Below, one piece after another: positions 17,588 to 27,369 of a DNA stretch of 64,000 nucleotides (position 1 is its first letter; each line of letters starts with the position of its first letter). The stretch is from Bacteroides sp. (GTDB lineage Bacteria; Bacteroidota; Bacteroidia; Bacteroidales; Muribaculaceae). Location of the stretch: the NCBI GenBank assembly GCA_014802425.1, contig JAAVCH010000031.1:48204-112203 (forward strand). Direction: 5' to 3'. A program made the position numbers and the translations under genes. The notes below the pieces were generated by a model that made no database searches, was not told where the DNA came from, and saw nothing but the letters and a program-made list of their open reading frames with translations.

Positions 17588-18046
17588 ATGGCAGACAATC
17601 TTTTCGACAAAGTGAGCGAAGACATCCGCTCGGCCATGCTCGCCCGCGACAAGGTGCGCCTTGAGGCGCTGCGCGGCGTAAAGAAGGAATTCCTTGAAGC
17701 CAAGACCGCGAAAGGCGCAGGGGGAGAACTCCCCGACGCCACAGCCCTCAAGATCCTGGTCAAGATGGTGAAGCAGCGCAAGGAAAGCGCACAAATCTAC
17801 AGCGACAACAACCGCCCCGAGCTCGCCGAGAACGAACTCGCCGAGGCGGCCGTCATCGAGGAATACCTCCCCAAGCAGCTTACCCCCGAGGAACTTGAGG
17901 CCGAACTCCGCGCCATCATCGCCGAAGTGGGGGCAGAATCACCCGCCCACATGGGCAAAGTGATGGGTGTGGCCTCCAAACGCCTCTCCGGACGCGCCGA
18001 AGGCCGAGCCATCAATGAATGCGTGAAGCGTCTTCTCAACAACTAA
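17588..18046 (+). CDS. GatB/YqeY domain protein
   Basis: A 152-aa helical protein of the YqeY family, homologous to the C-terminal tRNA-contacting domain of the amidotransferase subunit GatB. It starts MADNLFDKVSEDIRSAM, with conserved KVRLEALRGVKKE and a C-terminal MGKVMGVASKRLSGRAEG helix-turn. Its role is presumed to be in tRNA-dependent processes; the family has no settled biochemical function. It opens a plus-strand run with serS 54 bp downstream, a neighbour that fits a tRNA-linked role. Confidence 0.93.
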   Translation: MADNLFDKVSEDIRSAMLARDKVRLEALRGVKKEFLEAKTAKGAGGELPDATALKILVKMVKQRKESAQIYSDNNRPELAENELAEAAVIEEYLPKQLTPEELEAELRAIIAEVGAESPAHMGKVMGVASKRLSGRAEGRAINECVKRLLNN

Positions 18047-18100
18047 CCCAAGCCCGGGCCCCTGACCGGCCTCGCTTACAATCCCCCACCCACCGACAAA

Positions 18101-19372
18101 ATGCTTACCCTGCAAGTCATAAAGGATAATCCCGATTTCGTCATCAGCCGCCTCGCCGTAAAGGGCTTCGACGGCCGCGCCGTAATCACCGAAATACTCG
18201 AAATCGACGCAGAGCGCCGACGCCTCCAGGCCAAGTGCGACTCCGACGCCAACGAACTCAAAAAACTCTCCGAATCCATCGCCTCCCTCATGAAGGGAGG
18301 GCAGAAGGAGGAGGCCCAGAAAGTAAAGGAGAAAGTAGCTGAAATCAAGGGCGCCACAAAGGGGCTGCAGGACCGCCTTGAGGAGTGCCGTGCAAAGCAG
18401 ACCGAACTCCTGCTCACAGTGCCCAACCTCCCCAACGCCACAGTGCCCGAAGGCCTTACGGCCGACGACAATGTGGTGGAACTCACCGGCGGCCCCATGC
18501 CGGAGCTCCCCGCCGACGCGCTCCCTCACTGGGACCTCGCCAAAAAATACGGCCTCATCGACTTCGAACTCGGAGTGAAGGTGACGGGAGCCGGATTCCC
18601 CTTCTACATCGGCAAGGGAGCCCGCCTGCAGCGCGCCCTCATACAGTTCTTCCTCGACTCGGCAGTAGAGGCCGGCTACACTGAGGTGGAGCCCCCCTAC
18701 GTGGTGAACGCAGCCTCGGGCTACGGCACCGGACAGCTCCCCGACAAGGAAGGACAGATGTACCACGTCACCCAGGACGACCTCTACCTCATCCCGACAG
18801 CCGAGGTGCCCGTCACCAACATCTACCGCGACGTGATCATACCTGCCGCCGAACTCCCGAAACGCAACTGCGCCTACTCCCCCTGCTGGCGCCGCGAAGC
18901 CGGCAGCTACGGCAAGGACGTGCGCGGACTCAACCGCCTCCATCAGTTCGACAAGGTCGAAATCGTGCGCATCGAGAAGCCCGAGGACTCCTACGCGGCC
19001 CTCGAAGAGATGAAGGACCACGTGCGCGGCCTGCTCGAAAAGCTCGGCCTCCCCTGGCACATACTCCGCCTCTGCGGCGGCGACATGTCGTTCACCTCGG
19101 CCATCACCTTCGACTTCGAGGTATGGAGCGCAGCCCAGAAGCGCTGGCTCGAAGTGTCCAGCGTCTCCAACTTCGAGACCTACCAGGCCAACCGCCTCAA
19201 ATGCCGCTACCGCGACACCGACAAGAAAATCCACCTCTGCCATACCCTCAACGGCTCGGCTCTGGCGCTCCCCCGCATCATGGCCGCCCTTCTGGAGAAC
19301 AACCAGACCCCCGAGGGCATCAAGGTGCCCGAGTGCCTGAGAAAGTACACCGGTTTCGACATCATCTCGTGA
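18101..19372 (+). CDS. serS: Seryl-tRNA synthetase
   Basis: A 423-aa class II synthetase charging tRNA-Ser. An N-terminal antiparallel coiled coil (about 25-105) that reaches the tRNA long arm is followed by the catalytic core, with motif 2 around CAYSPCWRREAGSYGKDVRGL and motif 3 around NGSALALPRIMAALLENNQ. Length is normal. A matching tRNA-Ser lies at 62334-62420 in this window. Confidence 0.97.
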   Translation: MLTLQVIKDNPDFVISRLAVKGFDGRAVITEILEIDAERRRLQAKCDSDANELKKLSESIASLMKGGQKEEAQKVKEKVAEIKGATKGLQDRLEECRAKQTELLLTVPNLPNATVPEGLTADDNVVELTGGPMPELPADALPHWDLAKKYGLIDFELGVKVTGAGFPFYIGKGARLQRALIQFFLDSAVEAGYTEVEPPYVVNAASGYGTGQLPDKEGQMYHVTQDDLYLIPTAEVPVTNIYRDVIIPAAELPKRNCAYSPCWRREAGSYGKDVRGLNRLHQFDKVEIVRIEKPEDSYAALEEMKDHVRGLLEKLGLPWHILRLCGGDMSFTSAITFDFEVWSAAQKRWLEVSSVSNFETYQANRLKCRYRDTDKKIHLCHTLNGSALALPRIMAALLENNQTPEGIKVPECLRKYTGFDIIS

Positions 19373-19433
19373 ACCATCAACCCGAATTCCGACTCCGACA
19401 CGGCGGAGTCCCAACCATTCAATCCACTCCGAC

Positions 19434-20216
19434 ATGAGCGACAACAACTATCCCGGCTACATCAGCAAAGAAGAAAAGAAAATCCCTATCGACGACCCCT
19501 CGGGAAAATGGTCGGACCTCACCCTGCTCCCCGAATGGGAGGAGGAATTCTATGATATATACACCGTGCGCAAGCACGGCAAATGGGTGATGCTCAAGGC
19601 ATTGAAAAAACAGTACGCCGACCTGCCGGAATACCGCGAAATGCTGGAAAAGGAATTCGACACCCGCTACAATCTCGCCCACCCCAACATCGTCATGGTC
19701 AACGACTATGAGGATGTGCCGGGTGTGGGGAAGGCCATAATCACCGATGACGTCTACGGATATTCGCTGCGCCGGCTCATCGACGAGAAACGCCTCACGC
19801 CCCGCATCGTCAACCGGCTCAAGACCCAGCTCCTCGACGCGCTCGACTACATCCAGGAGAACCACATCGTGCACCATCCCATCACGCCCGACTCGATAAT
19901 CTTCACCGAGTACAACGAAAACCTGAAGCTCATCAATGTGGGCTACGACCAGAAGTCGGCCCTCTCGGCCCAGGACACCAGGGCCGACATCGAAAGCTAC
20001 GGCCGCGTGCTCTCCGAAGTGCTCGACAATCTCCCGGAGGCCCTGCCGCGCCTGCGCCGCATAGCCAACCGCGCGATGGACCACCAGCGCCCCTACCGCA
20101 ACTTCATCGACCTCCAGCTCGACATGCAGCGGCGCTCGGCCGTGACGGTCTACATCTTCCTGGCGGCATTCATCGCCGTGATGCTGCTGCTGGTCTATTT
20201 CCTCATCTCCCGATAA
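19434..20216 (+). CDS. Tail-anchored protein kinase-like pseudokinase
   Basis: A 260-aa protein with a Ser/Thr kinase-like fold and one C-terminal membrane helix (about 238-258). The beta-3 lysine is kept (Lys55 in VMLKAL) and an alpha-C segment with Glu follows (LEKEFDTRYNLAHPNIV). The catalytic loop reads HHPITPDSI at 147-155 in place of HRDLKPENI: catalytic Asp is Pro149, Lys is Thr151, Asn is Ser154. The DFG motif is NVG (168-170), and no glycine-rich loop is visible. It should therefore be inactive as a kinase and act as a scaffold or nucleotide sensor facing the cytoplasm (inference). It lies between serS (61 bp) and a GNAT-like gene (52 bp) in the same direction. Confidence 0.82.
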   Translation: MSDNNYPGYISKEEKKIPIDDPSGKWSDLTLLPEWEEEFYDIYTVRKHGKWVMLKALKKQYADLPEYREMLEKEFDTRYNLAHPNIVMVNDYEDVPGVGKAIITDDVYGYSLRRLIDEKRLTPRIVNRLKTQLLDALDYIQENHIVHHPITPDSIIFTEYNENLKLINVGYDQKSALSAQDTRADIESYGRVLSEVLDNLPEALPRLRRIANRAMDHQRPYRNFIDLQLDMQRRSAVTVYIFLAAFIAVMLLLVYFLISR

Positions 20217-20268
20217 GCCTTCCCGGAAGCGGAACAGCACCTCCGATAAACACCTCATCCTTCAGCCA

Positions 20269-21399
20269 ATGCTTGAAATAAAAAAGATAAACCCCACTCG
20301 CAAGGAGCTCAGGAAATTCACCGAGTTCCAGCTCGACCTGTACAAGGGCAACCACTATTTCGTGCCCCCTCTGATCAGCGACGATGTGGACACCCTCTCG
20401 CCCGACAGGAACCCGGCCTTCGAATTCTGCGAGGCCGACTGCTTCATGGCCTACCGCGACGGTAAGCCCGTAGGGCGCATCGCGGCCATCATCAACAGGC
20501 AGGTCAACGAGTCGGCCGGCCACAAGGCCGCCCGCTTCGGATTCGTCGACTTCATCGACGACAAGGAAGTGTCCGGCGCCCTGCTCGCCCGCGTCGAGGA
20601 GTGGGCCCGCGAGAAAGGGATGGAGAAGGTCATAGGCCCCCTCTCTTTCACCGACCTCGACAAGGAAGGATGCCTCATCGAGGGATTCGACCAGCTCTCC
20701 ACCATGGCCACAATCTACAACTATCCCTATTACTCGGAGCATTTCGAGCACCACGGCTACACCAAGGAGTCCGACTGGGTTGAATTCCTCATGGAAGTGC
20801 CTGCCGAAGTGCCCGAGAAGCACCTGCGCATCGGCGAGATTGTCAAGAAGAAGTTCGGCCTCAAGGTGGTGAAGTTCAAGTCGCGCAAGAAAATCAAGGA
20901 CCAGTACGGACGCGCCCTCTTCCATCTCATCAACGACGCCTACAAGGACCTCTACCAGTTCTCGAAGCTCTCCGAGCGCCAGATCGACAAGTACATCGAC
21001 GACTACCTCGGGCTGCTCGACCTCGACCTCGTGACCATCATCACCGACTCCGCCGACCAGATCGTGGGAGTCGGCATTTCGATGGCCTCCATGAGCCGCG
21101 CCCTCCAGAAATCGGGGGGCAGGATGCTGCCTTTCGGATGGTGGCATCTGCTCAAGGGGCTGAAAGGGAAGAACGACCGCGTCGACCTGCTCCTCGTGGC
21201 CGTGCGCCCCGACTACCAGGCAAAGGGGGTCAACGCGCTCCTCTTCGTGGACCTTATCCCCCAGTACATCAAGAAGGGGTTCAGATACGCCGAATCAAAC
21301 CCCGAGATGGAGACCAACGACAAGGTGCAGAACCAGTGGGAGGCCTTCAACCCGCGTCAGCACAAGCGCCGCCGCTCATACGTGAAGCACCTGTCATGA
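20269..21399 (+). CDS. GNAT-fold N-acetyltransferase-like protein
   Basis: A 376-aa cytoplasmic protein common in Bacteroidota and usually called an N-acetyltransferase or hypothetical protein. It appears to hold two GNAT-like halves. The first covers roughly 1-190, with FMAYRDGKPVGRIAAIIN as a beta4-like strand and GPLSFTDLDKEGCLIEGF as a conserved patch. The second covers roughly 200-376, with VDLLLVAVRPDYQAKGVNAL, an acetyl-CoA-loop-like segment. The end is strongly basic (RQHKRRRSYVKHL). Substrate unknown. It follows the pseudokinase by 52 bp, so the two are probably co-transcribed. Confidence 0.75.
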   Translation: MLEIKKINPTRKELRKFTEFQLDLYKGNHYFVPPLISDDVDTLSPDRNPAFEFCEADCFMAYRDGKPVGRIAAIINRQVNESAGHKAARFGFVDFIDDKEVSGALLARVEEWAREKGMEKVIGPLSFTDLDKEGCLIEGFDQLSTMATIYNYPYYSEHFEHHGYTKESDWVEFLMEVPAEVPEKHLRIGEIVKKKFGLKVVKFKSRKKIKDQYGRALFHLINDAYKDLYQFSKLSERQIDKYIDDYLGLLDLDLVTIITDSADQIVGVGISMASMSRALQKSGGRMLPFGWWHLLKGLKGKNDRVDLLLVAVRPDYQAKGVNALLFVDLIPQYIKKGFRYAESNPEMETNDKVQNQWEAFNPRQHKRRRSYVKHLS

Positions 21400-21497
21400 C
21401 GTGTGCCCCGGCCAATGCGTGGCTCATCCCCCGCAAGGGGACCGGAAACACCCCCCGACACACCCTAAACACACCCGCGTACAACCAACCCTGACAA

Positions 21498-22262
21498 ATG
21501 CAACACGAAAAAACGGGAGCTGAAAAGATAATGCCCTACGAGGAAGGAAAGGCCAAGGGGCAGCAGGTAGAGACGATGTTCGACTCCATCGCCCCCGCCT
21601 ACGATCTCATGAACTCCTGCATGAGCCTCGGAATGCATACCCACTGGCGCAATCTGGCGCTCAAGATGGCCGTGGACCGCCTCGGCCACCCCCCCGGCCG
21701 CATCCTCGATGTGGCCACCGGCACCGGCGACCTCGTATTCGCCCTCCACCGGCGCCACCCCCGGGCCGCCATCACCGGAATCGACCTTTCCGACGGAATG
21801 CTCTCCATAGCCCGACGCAAGCTCGCCGAGCATGAGCCCCCCGCCGATCCCTCCCAGCTCCGCTTCATGCAGGCCGACTGCATGGATATGCCGTTCGACG
21901 ACGATACGTTCGACCTCGTCACCGTGGCCTATGGAGTGCGCAACTTCGAGGATACCCGCCGCGGATATGCCGAAATGCTCCGGGTGCTCCGCCCCGGCGG
22001 AGTGCTGTGCGTGGTGGAGCTGTCGGAGCCTACGGCCTGGCTGCCGCGCATGGCCTACAAAGCCTACACGCGGGGATTCATCCCCGTGGCCGGACGCCTG
22101 CTCAGCGGCGACCCGCGCGCCTATTCCTACCTCCACGAAAGCATCGAGGCCGCTCCGCAGCGCGCCGCCATGACCGGAATAATGACCGAGGCCGGACTTA
22201 GGGACGCATCGTTCAGGTCGGTATTTCCGGGAGCGGTGTGCATCTACCTCGGGTCGAAGTGA
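21498..22262 (+). CDS. ubiE: Demethylmenaquinone methyltransferase
   Basis: A 254-aa SAM-dependent enzyme performing the last C-methylation of menaquinone synthesis. It shows FDSIAPAYDLMNS, motif I DVATGTGDLVFAL, GIDLSDGML, and YGVRNFEDTRRGYAEMLRVL, all typical of UbiE/MenG. The first ATG gives 254 aa; the internal ATG at 21531 (MPYEEGKAKGQQ) would also fit the family length. Anaerobic Bacteroidales use menaquinone, so the quinone is almost certainly MK. It is 98 bp after the GNAT-like gene. Confidence 0.95.
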   Translation: MQHEKTGAEKIMPYEEGKAKGQQVETMFDSIAPAYDLMNSCMSLGMHTHWRNLALKMAVDRLGHPPGRILDVATGTGDLVFALHRRHPRAAITGIDLSDGMLSIARRKLAEHEPPADPSQLRFMQADCMDMPFDDDTFDLVTVAYGVRNFEDTRRGYAEMLRVLRPGGVLCVVELSEPTAWLPRMAYKAYTRGFIPVAGRLLSGDPRAYSYLHESIEAAPQRAAMTGIMTEAGLRDASFRSVFPGAVCIYLGSK

Positions 22263-22434
22263 TTTCCGCCGCCTCAGCTCCCACGCGGAAGCCGGGGCCG
22301 ATAGGCCGGCGAACGTAGCCGCCCCCTGCGCAGGCATAGCCGCACTGTGCCGACTCACGGCAGAGCCGCCCGCTGCGTGGACAGGGTAGGGAAGAAGCGG
22401 CCTGTAATTTAACCATCTGTAAAAGTATAATCCA

Positions 22435-23712
22435 GTGACACGAAAGGATTTTGAGATAATGGCTCCCGTCGGAAGCCGGGAGTCGCTTGCCGCCGCGCTG
22501 AGCGCCGGAGCCGACGCCGTGTATTTCGGCATCGAAGGGCTCAACATGCGCTCGCGCTCAAGCTCCAATTTCACCCTTGACGACATGCGCGACATCGTGG
22601 CCACCTGCGATGAGCGGGGAGTCAAGACCTACCTTACGGTCAACACCGTGATCTACGACGCCGACATGCCTCGCATGCGCGAGATAATCGACGCCGCAAA
22701 AGAGGCCGGCATCTCGGCCGTCATCGCCTCCGACATCGCGGCCATAATGTATGCCGACAGCGTCGGACAGCCCGTGCATATCTCCACTCAGGTCAATATC
22801 ACCAACATCGAAGCCGTGCGCTTCTACGCCCGGTGGGCCGACGTGATGGTGCTGGCCCGCGAGCTCAACCTTGAGCAGGTCAGCGAGATATCGCGCCTCA
22901 TACGGGAAGAGGACATCTGCGGCCCCTCGGGAGAGCAGGTGCGCCTTGAGATGTTCTGCCACGGCGCCCTCTGTATGGCGGTGAGCGGAAAGTGCTACAT
23001 GAGCCTCCATGAGATGAACTCATCGGCCAACCGCGGGGCATGCAACCAGATATGCCGGCGCGCCTACACCGTCACCGACAAGGAGACCGGACAGCAGCTC
23101 GACATCGAGAACCAGTACATCATGTCGCCCAAGGACCTGAAGACCATCCATTTCCTCAACAAGATGGTGGATGCCGGCGTCAGGGTGTTCAAGATCGAAG
23201 GGCGCGCCCGCGGACCCGAATACGTCCACGAGACAGTCCGCGCCTACTCCGAAGCCCTCGACGCTATATGCCGGGGCGAATTCGACGACGCCAAAATCGA
23301 AAAATGGGACGAGCGGCTGGGAAAGATCTTCAATCGCGGATTCTGGGACGGCTACTACATGGGGCAGCGCCTCGGGGAATGGAGTTCGCACTACGGCTCC
23401 TCGGCCACGCGCCGCAAGCGCTACATAGCCAAGGCCACCCGATATTTCTCACGGCTCGGAGTAGGGGAGTTCCGCATGGAGTCGGGCGAACTGCACGTGG
23501 GCGACGAAGTGATCGTCACCGGTCCCACGACGGGAGCCGTCATCTTCAAGGCGGAGGAACTGCGCCTTGATGTCGATCCCGTGGAGTCGGTAAGGAAAGG
23601 TGACCTCTTCGCCATGCCCGTGCCCGAAAAGATCCGTCTCTCCGACCGCCTCTACCTCTGGGAGGAAATCGACAAGGATGCCGCCGTACCCGGGCAGGAC
23701 GCGAATCCGTGA
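22435..23712 (+). CDS. Peptidase U32 family protein (TrhP/YegQ-like)
   Basis: A 425-aa protein starting at GTG 22435. The TIM-barrel start APVGSRESLAAALSAGADAV and the U32 signature with conserved cysteines (EMFCHGALCMAVSGKCYMS, then NRGACNQICRRAY, about 180-212) are clear. A C-terminal beta domain (about 335-425) follows. In E. coli, members of this family (TrhP, RlhA) hydroxylate tRNA wobble uridine or 23S rRNA with prephenate-linked chemistry rather than cutting protein; the neighbouring serS and yqeY fit a tRNA role. The collagenase label is historical. Substrate is not shown by sequence. Confidence 0.92.
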   Translation: MTRKDFEIMAPVGSRESLAAALSAGADAVYFGIEGLNMRSRSSSNFTLDDMRDIVATCDERGVKTYLTVNTVIYDADMPRMREIIDAAKEAGISAVIASDIAAIMYADSVGQPVHISTQVNITNIEAVRFYARWADVMVLARELNLEQVSEISRLIREEDICGPSGEQVRLEMFCHGALCMAVSGKCYMSLHEMNSSANRGACNQICRRAYTVTDKETGQQLDIENQYIMSPKDLKTIHFLNKMVDAGVRVFKIEGRARGPEYVHETVRAYSEALDAICRGEFDDAKIEKWDERLGKIFNRGFWDGYYMGQRLGEWSSHYGSSATRRKRYIAKATRYFSRLGVGEFRMESGELHVGDEVIVTGPTTGAVIFKAEELRLDVDPVESVRKGDLFAMPVPEKIRLSDRLYLWEEIDKDAAVPGQDANP

Positions 23713-23790
23713 ACTACACTTCACGGCCCCGCCGCATCCCCCGTCAGCACACATACGAACTATAACGACGAAAAAAACACAATATAAGAT

Positions 23791-24894
23791 ATGGCATTAA
23801 AATGTGGAATAGTAGGTTTGCCGAACGTAGGCAAATCCACGCTCTTCAACTGTCTGAGCAACGCCAAGGCCCAGTCGGCCAACTTCCCCTTCTGCACCAT
23901 CGAGCCTAACGTGGGCGTCATCACCGTGCCCGACGACCGCCTGACGAAGCTCGTCGAGATGTGTCAGCCCCGCAGCACGGTGCCCGCCACGGTGGAGATC
24001 GTGGACATCGCCGGACTCGTAAAGGGCGCATCCAAGGGTGAAGGACTCGGCAACAAGTTTCTGGCCAACATCCGCGAGACCGACGCCATCCTGCACGTGC
24101 TCCGCTGCTTCGACGACGACAACATCACCCACGTCGACACCACAGTCGATCCCGTGCGCGACATGGAGATAATCAACTACGAACTCCAGCTCAAGGACCT
24201 CGAAACCGTCGACAATCGCCTGGCCAAGACCGAAAAGCAGGCCAAGACCGGCGGCGACAAGACCGCCAAGATGCAGGTGGAGGTGCTCAAGGCCTACAAG
24301 GAGGCCCTCGAACAGGGTAAACCCGCGCGCAGCGTGAGCTTCGACGGTAAGGATGAGGAAAAATTCGCACGCGAGCTCTTCCTGCTCACCAACAAGCCGG
24401 TGCTCTACGTCTGCAACGTCGACGACGCATCGGCCGTCAGCGGCAACCACTACGTCGACGAGGTGCGCAAGGCCATCGAGGGGACCGGATCCGACCTGAT
24501 GGTCGTGGCCGCCAAGACCGAGAGCGAGATCGCCGAGCTCGACACATGGGAGGAGCGTCAGGAATTCCTTAACGAAATCGGACTCGACGAGTCGGGCGTA
24601 AGCCGCCTGATACGCGCCGCCTACCGTCTCCTCGACCTCCAGACCTACTTCACCGCCGGCCCCGACGAAGTGCGCGCCTGGACCTTCATGCGCGGCACAA
24701 AGGCCCCGCAGGCCGCAGGCATAATCCACACCGATTTCGAGAAGGGCTTCATCCGCGCCGAAGTCATCAAGTACGACGACTTCGTGACCCTCGGCTCCGA
24801 GAACGCCGTAAAGGAAGCCGGCAAAATGGCCGTCGAAGGCAAGGAATACGTTGTGCAGGACGGCGACATCATGCACTTCCGCTTCAATGTCTGA
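23791..24894 (+). CDS. ychF: Obg-family ATPase YchF
   Basis: A 367-aa P-loop protein: Walker [10 protein letters not shown] at 9-17, [20 protein letters not shown] for switch II, a coiled-coil insertion (about 130-200) and a C-terminal TGS domain with [20 protein letters not shown]. The NxxE-type specificity motif (CNVDD) replaces NKxD, as in YchF members that prefer ATP. It binds ribosomes and responds to oxidative stress in E. coli. It is the last gene of the plus-strand run and ends at a strong terminator. Confidence 0.96.
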   Translation: MALKCGIVGLPNVGKSTLFNCLSNAKAQSANFPFCTIEPNVGVITVPDDRLTKLVEMCQPRSTVPATVEIVDIAGLVKGASKGEGLGNKFLANIRETDAILHVLRCFDDDNITHVDTTVDPVRDMEIINYELQLKDLETVDNRLAKTEKQAKTGGDKTAKMQVEVLKAYKEALEQGKPARSVSFDGKDEEKFARELFLLTNKPVLYVCNVDDASAVSGNHYVDEVRKAIEGTGSDLMVVAAKTESEIAELDTWEERQEFLNEIGLDESGVSRLIRAAYRLLDLQTYFTAGPDEVRAWTFMRGTKAPQAAGIIHTDFEKGFIRAEVIKYDDFVTLGSENAVKEAGKMAVEGKEYVVQDGDIMHFRFNV

Positions 24895-24945
24895 CCCGCT
24901 CCCGGCGATTCCGCCGCATACGCGCACACACAACCCATGCATAAA

Positions 24946-24986
24946 AAAGATAGGGCCCCGGGCGAATGCCACGGGGCCCTATCTTT
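24946..24986. terminator. Bidirectional terminator between ychF and mscL
   Basis: A perfect 15-bp stem (AAAGATAGGGCCCCG and its complement) with an 11-nt loop. A-rich bases on the left and TTTAAAA on the right let it serve both converging genes. Confidence 0.85.
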
Positions 24987-25006
24987 AAAAGTTCCATACA
25001 GGCGCA

Positions 25007-25453
25007 TCACTTCTGAGCCTGCTGCTTCTGAAGAAGATCGCGGATTTCAGTGAGGAGCACCTCCTCCTTGGTGGGTTCGGGAGCCGCTTCGGGCTCCGGC
25101 GCGGGAGCCGCCTCCTGCTTCTTGAGCTTCATGGCCATACGGATGGCCACGAAGATGCAGATGGCGATGATCACGAAGTCGATGATGTTCTGGATGAACA
25201 TACCGTAGTTCCAGTTGACGGCTTCCTTGAGCACCTCACCCGTCACGGCGTCGGTCTCGGCCGGACTCAGCTCCACGGCCTTATCGGAGAAATTCACGCC
25301 GCCCGTGGCGAGCGACACCACAGGCATGATGATGTCATTGACCAACGAAGTGACTATCTTGCCGAAAGCACCGCCGATGATAACGCCGACCGCCATGTCG
25401 ACGATGTTTCCCTTAAGGGCAAATTCCTTAAAATCAGTTAAAAATTTACTCAT
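25007..25453 (-). CDS. mscL: Large-conductance mechanosensitive channel MscL
   Basis: A 148-aa inner-membrane channel released by turgor. TM1/pore [20 protein letters not shown] (about 15-34), a periplasmic loop, TM2 (about 85-107) and a cytoplasmic C-terminal helix. The tail is extended with an Ala/Pro/Glu-rich linker ([12 protein letters not shown]) before the final helical bundle segment. It diverges from gap through the symmetric promoter pair at 25540-25580. Confidence 0.96.
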   Translation of the reverse strand: MSKFLTDFKEFALKGNIVDMAVGVIIGGAFGKIVTSLVNDIIMPVVSLATGGVNFSDKAVELSPAETDAVTGEVLKEAVNWNYGMFIQNIIDFVIIAICIFVAIRMAMKLKKQEAAPAPEPEAAPEPTKEEVLLTEIRDLLQKQQAQK

Positions 25454-25539
25454 AGCTTAAATTATATGTGAAGTTACGGATAAATTCAGCCAGTAGGTTT
25501 GTTATAAAAGTGGAGCCAATGCAGAGTTTCGGACCCTAC

Positions 25540-25580
25540 CGACTGCAAAATTAGGAAATTTTTTGTTAATTTTGCAGTCG
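25540..25580. promoter_or_regulatory. Symmetric divergent promoters of mscL and gap
   Basis: A perfect 14-bp inverted repeat (CGACTGCAAAATTA, 13-bp spacer, TAATTTTGCAGTCG). Each arm holds one TAATTTTG -7 box: minus strand 25546-25553 for mscL and plus strand 25567-25574 for gap. The two start regions are therefore mirror images, and neither has a TTTG at -33. The gap leader would be about 154 nt, the mscL leader about 86 nt. Confidence 0.7.
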
Positions 25581-25723
25581 AAAAGGTTAAAGGCTTAATA
25601 CAAGCCGCGAAATAGACTGACTTAAAGCTTGACCCGGCAATCAAATCCGGAACAACCCGATTCCGCAGCGAGCGGGAAAAAGAGATTGTTTAACTTGTAA
25701 ATTAACACTTAGAACCCAAATAA

Positions 25724-26746
<1,023 letters not shown>

Positions 26747-26822
26747 TCCGCCCCTCCTTTCAAGCTTAGGCCGGCTCCCGTCCGGACTGGCTTAGGCCGA
26801 TGATTATAGAGACATACACATT

Positions 26823-26860
26823 AAAAGCCGATGCTTTCATCACGAAAGTATCGGCTTTTT
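26823..26860 (+). terminator. Terminator of gap
   Basis: AAAAGCCGAT-CTTTC pairs with GAAAG-ATCGGCTTTT, with one bulge and a 5-nt loop, followed by TTTCTATG. Confidence 0.85.
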
Positions 26861-27249
26861 CTATGAAGCGGCATCAGAGCTGCTCCACACGTACCAATAT
26901 TCAACCAAACTGACCGCGCCGGAGGTCTTCCACTTCCTTCCGACTGCGGGACCATGATTCTGTTCACACAGTTTTTATCTGGTCAAGATGAAATATTTGC
27001 TCTTTTTATGACCGCACACATTCCTGTTGGAGCGCGAAACGTTTATGTACACTTTCAATTGCAAATATTATAAAATTTTCATAAACCGCCAAATTTTTCG
27101 TAAAAATTTTTCAATTTTTTCATTACTTAATATTTTTCAAGTAATTTGACCCGTAAAAATATCATCTCCACACTAACAAATGGAGCTATAAAATTGTCAA
27201 TATTCTTTCCAACAGCCAATACCGGCCCCATATCCGGATGCAACATTTA
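26861..27249. other. AT-rich gene-free stretch upstream of the DegT aminotransferase
   Basis: No supportable gene. From about 27000 the composition drops sharply in GC compared with the roughly 60% GC neighbourhood, with long A and T runs. One small perfect inverted repeat ATTACTT/AAGTAAT lies at 27122-27145. Any frame open here is short and lacks coding bias. Confidence 0.6.
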
Positions 27250-27281
27250 GTTGCGGATACCGACATATTTTGTTATTTTTG
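27250..27281 (+). promoter_or_regulatory. Promoter of the DegT aminotransferase gene
   Basis: GTTG (one mismatch to TTTG) at 27250-27253, a 20-bp spacer, and TATTTTTG at 27274-27281. Transcription from about 27288 rules out a start codon at 27238 and supports ATG 27370. Confidence 0.6.
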
Positions 27282-27369
27282 TGATGTTGTATACCTTATG
27301 CGTCCGGAGCGGGCGAGGCCGCAGGCCTTCTCTGCCCCGGATGCCTCTCAAAACATATCCCATACTCTC

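Noticed and set aside
27238-27369. N-terminal extension of the DegT aminotransferase frame
   Set aside because: A -7 box lies at 27274-27281 inside it and the family alignment begins at ATG 27370.
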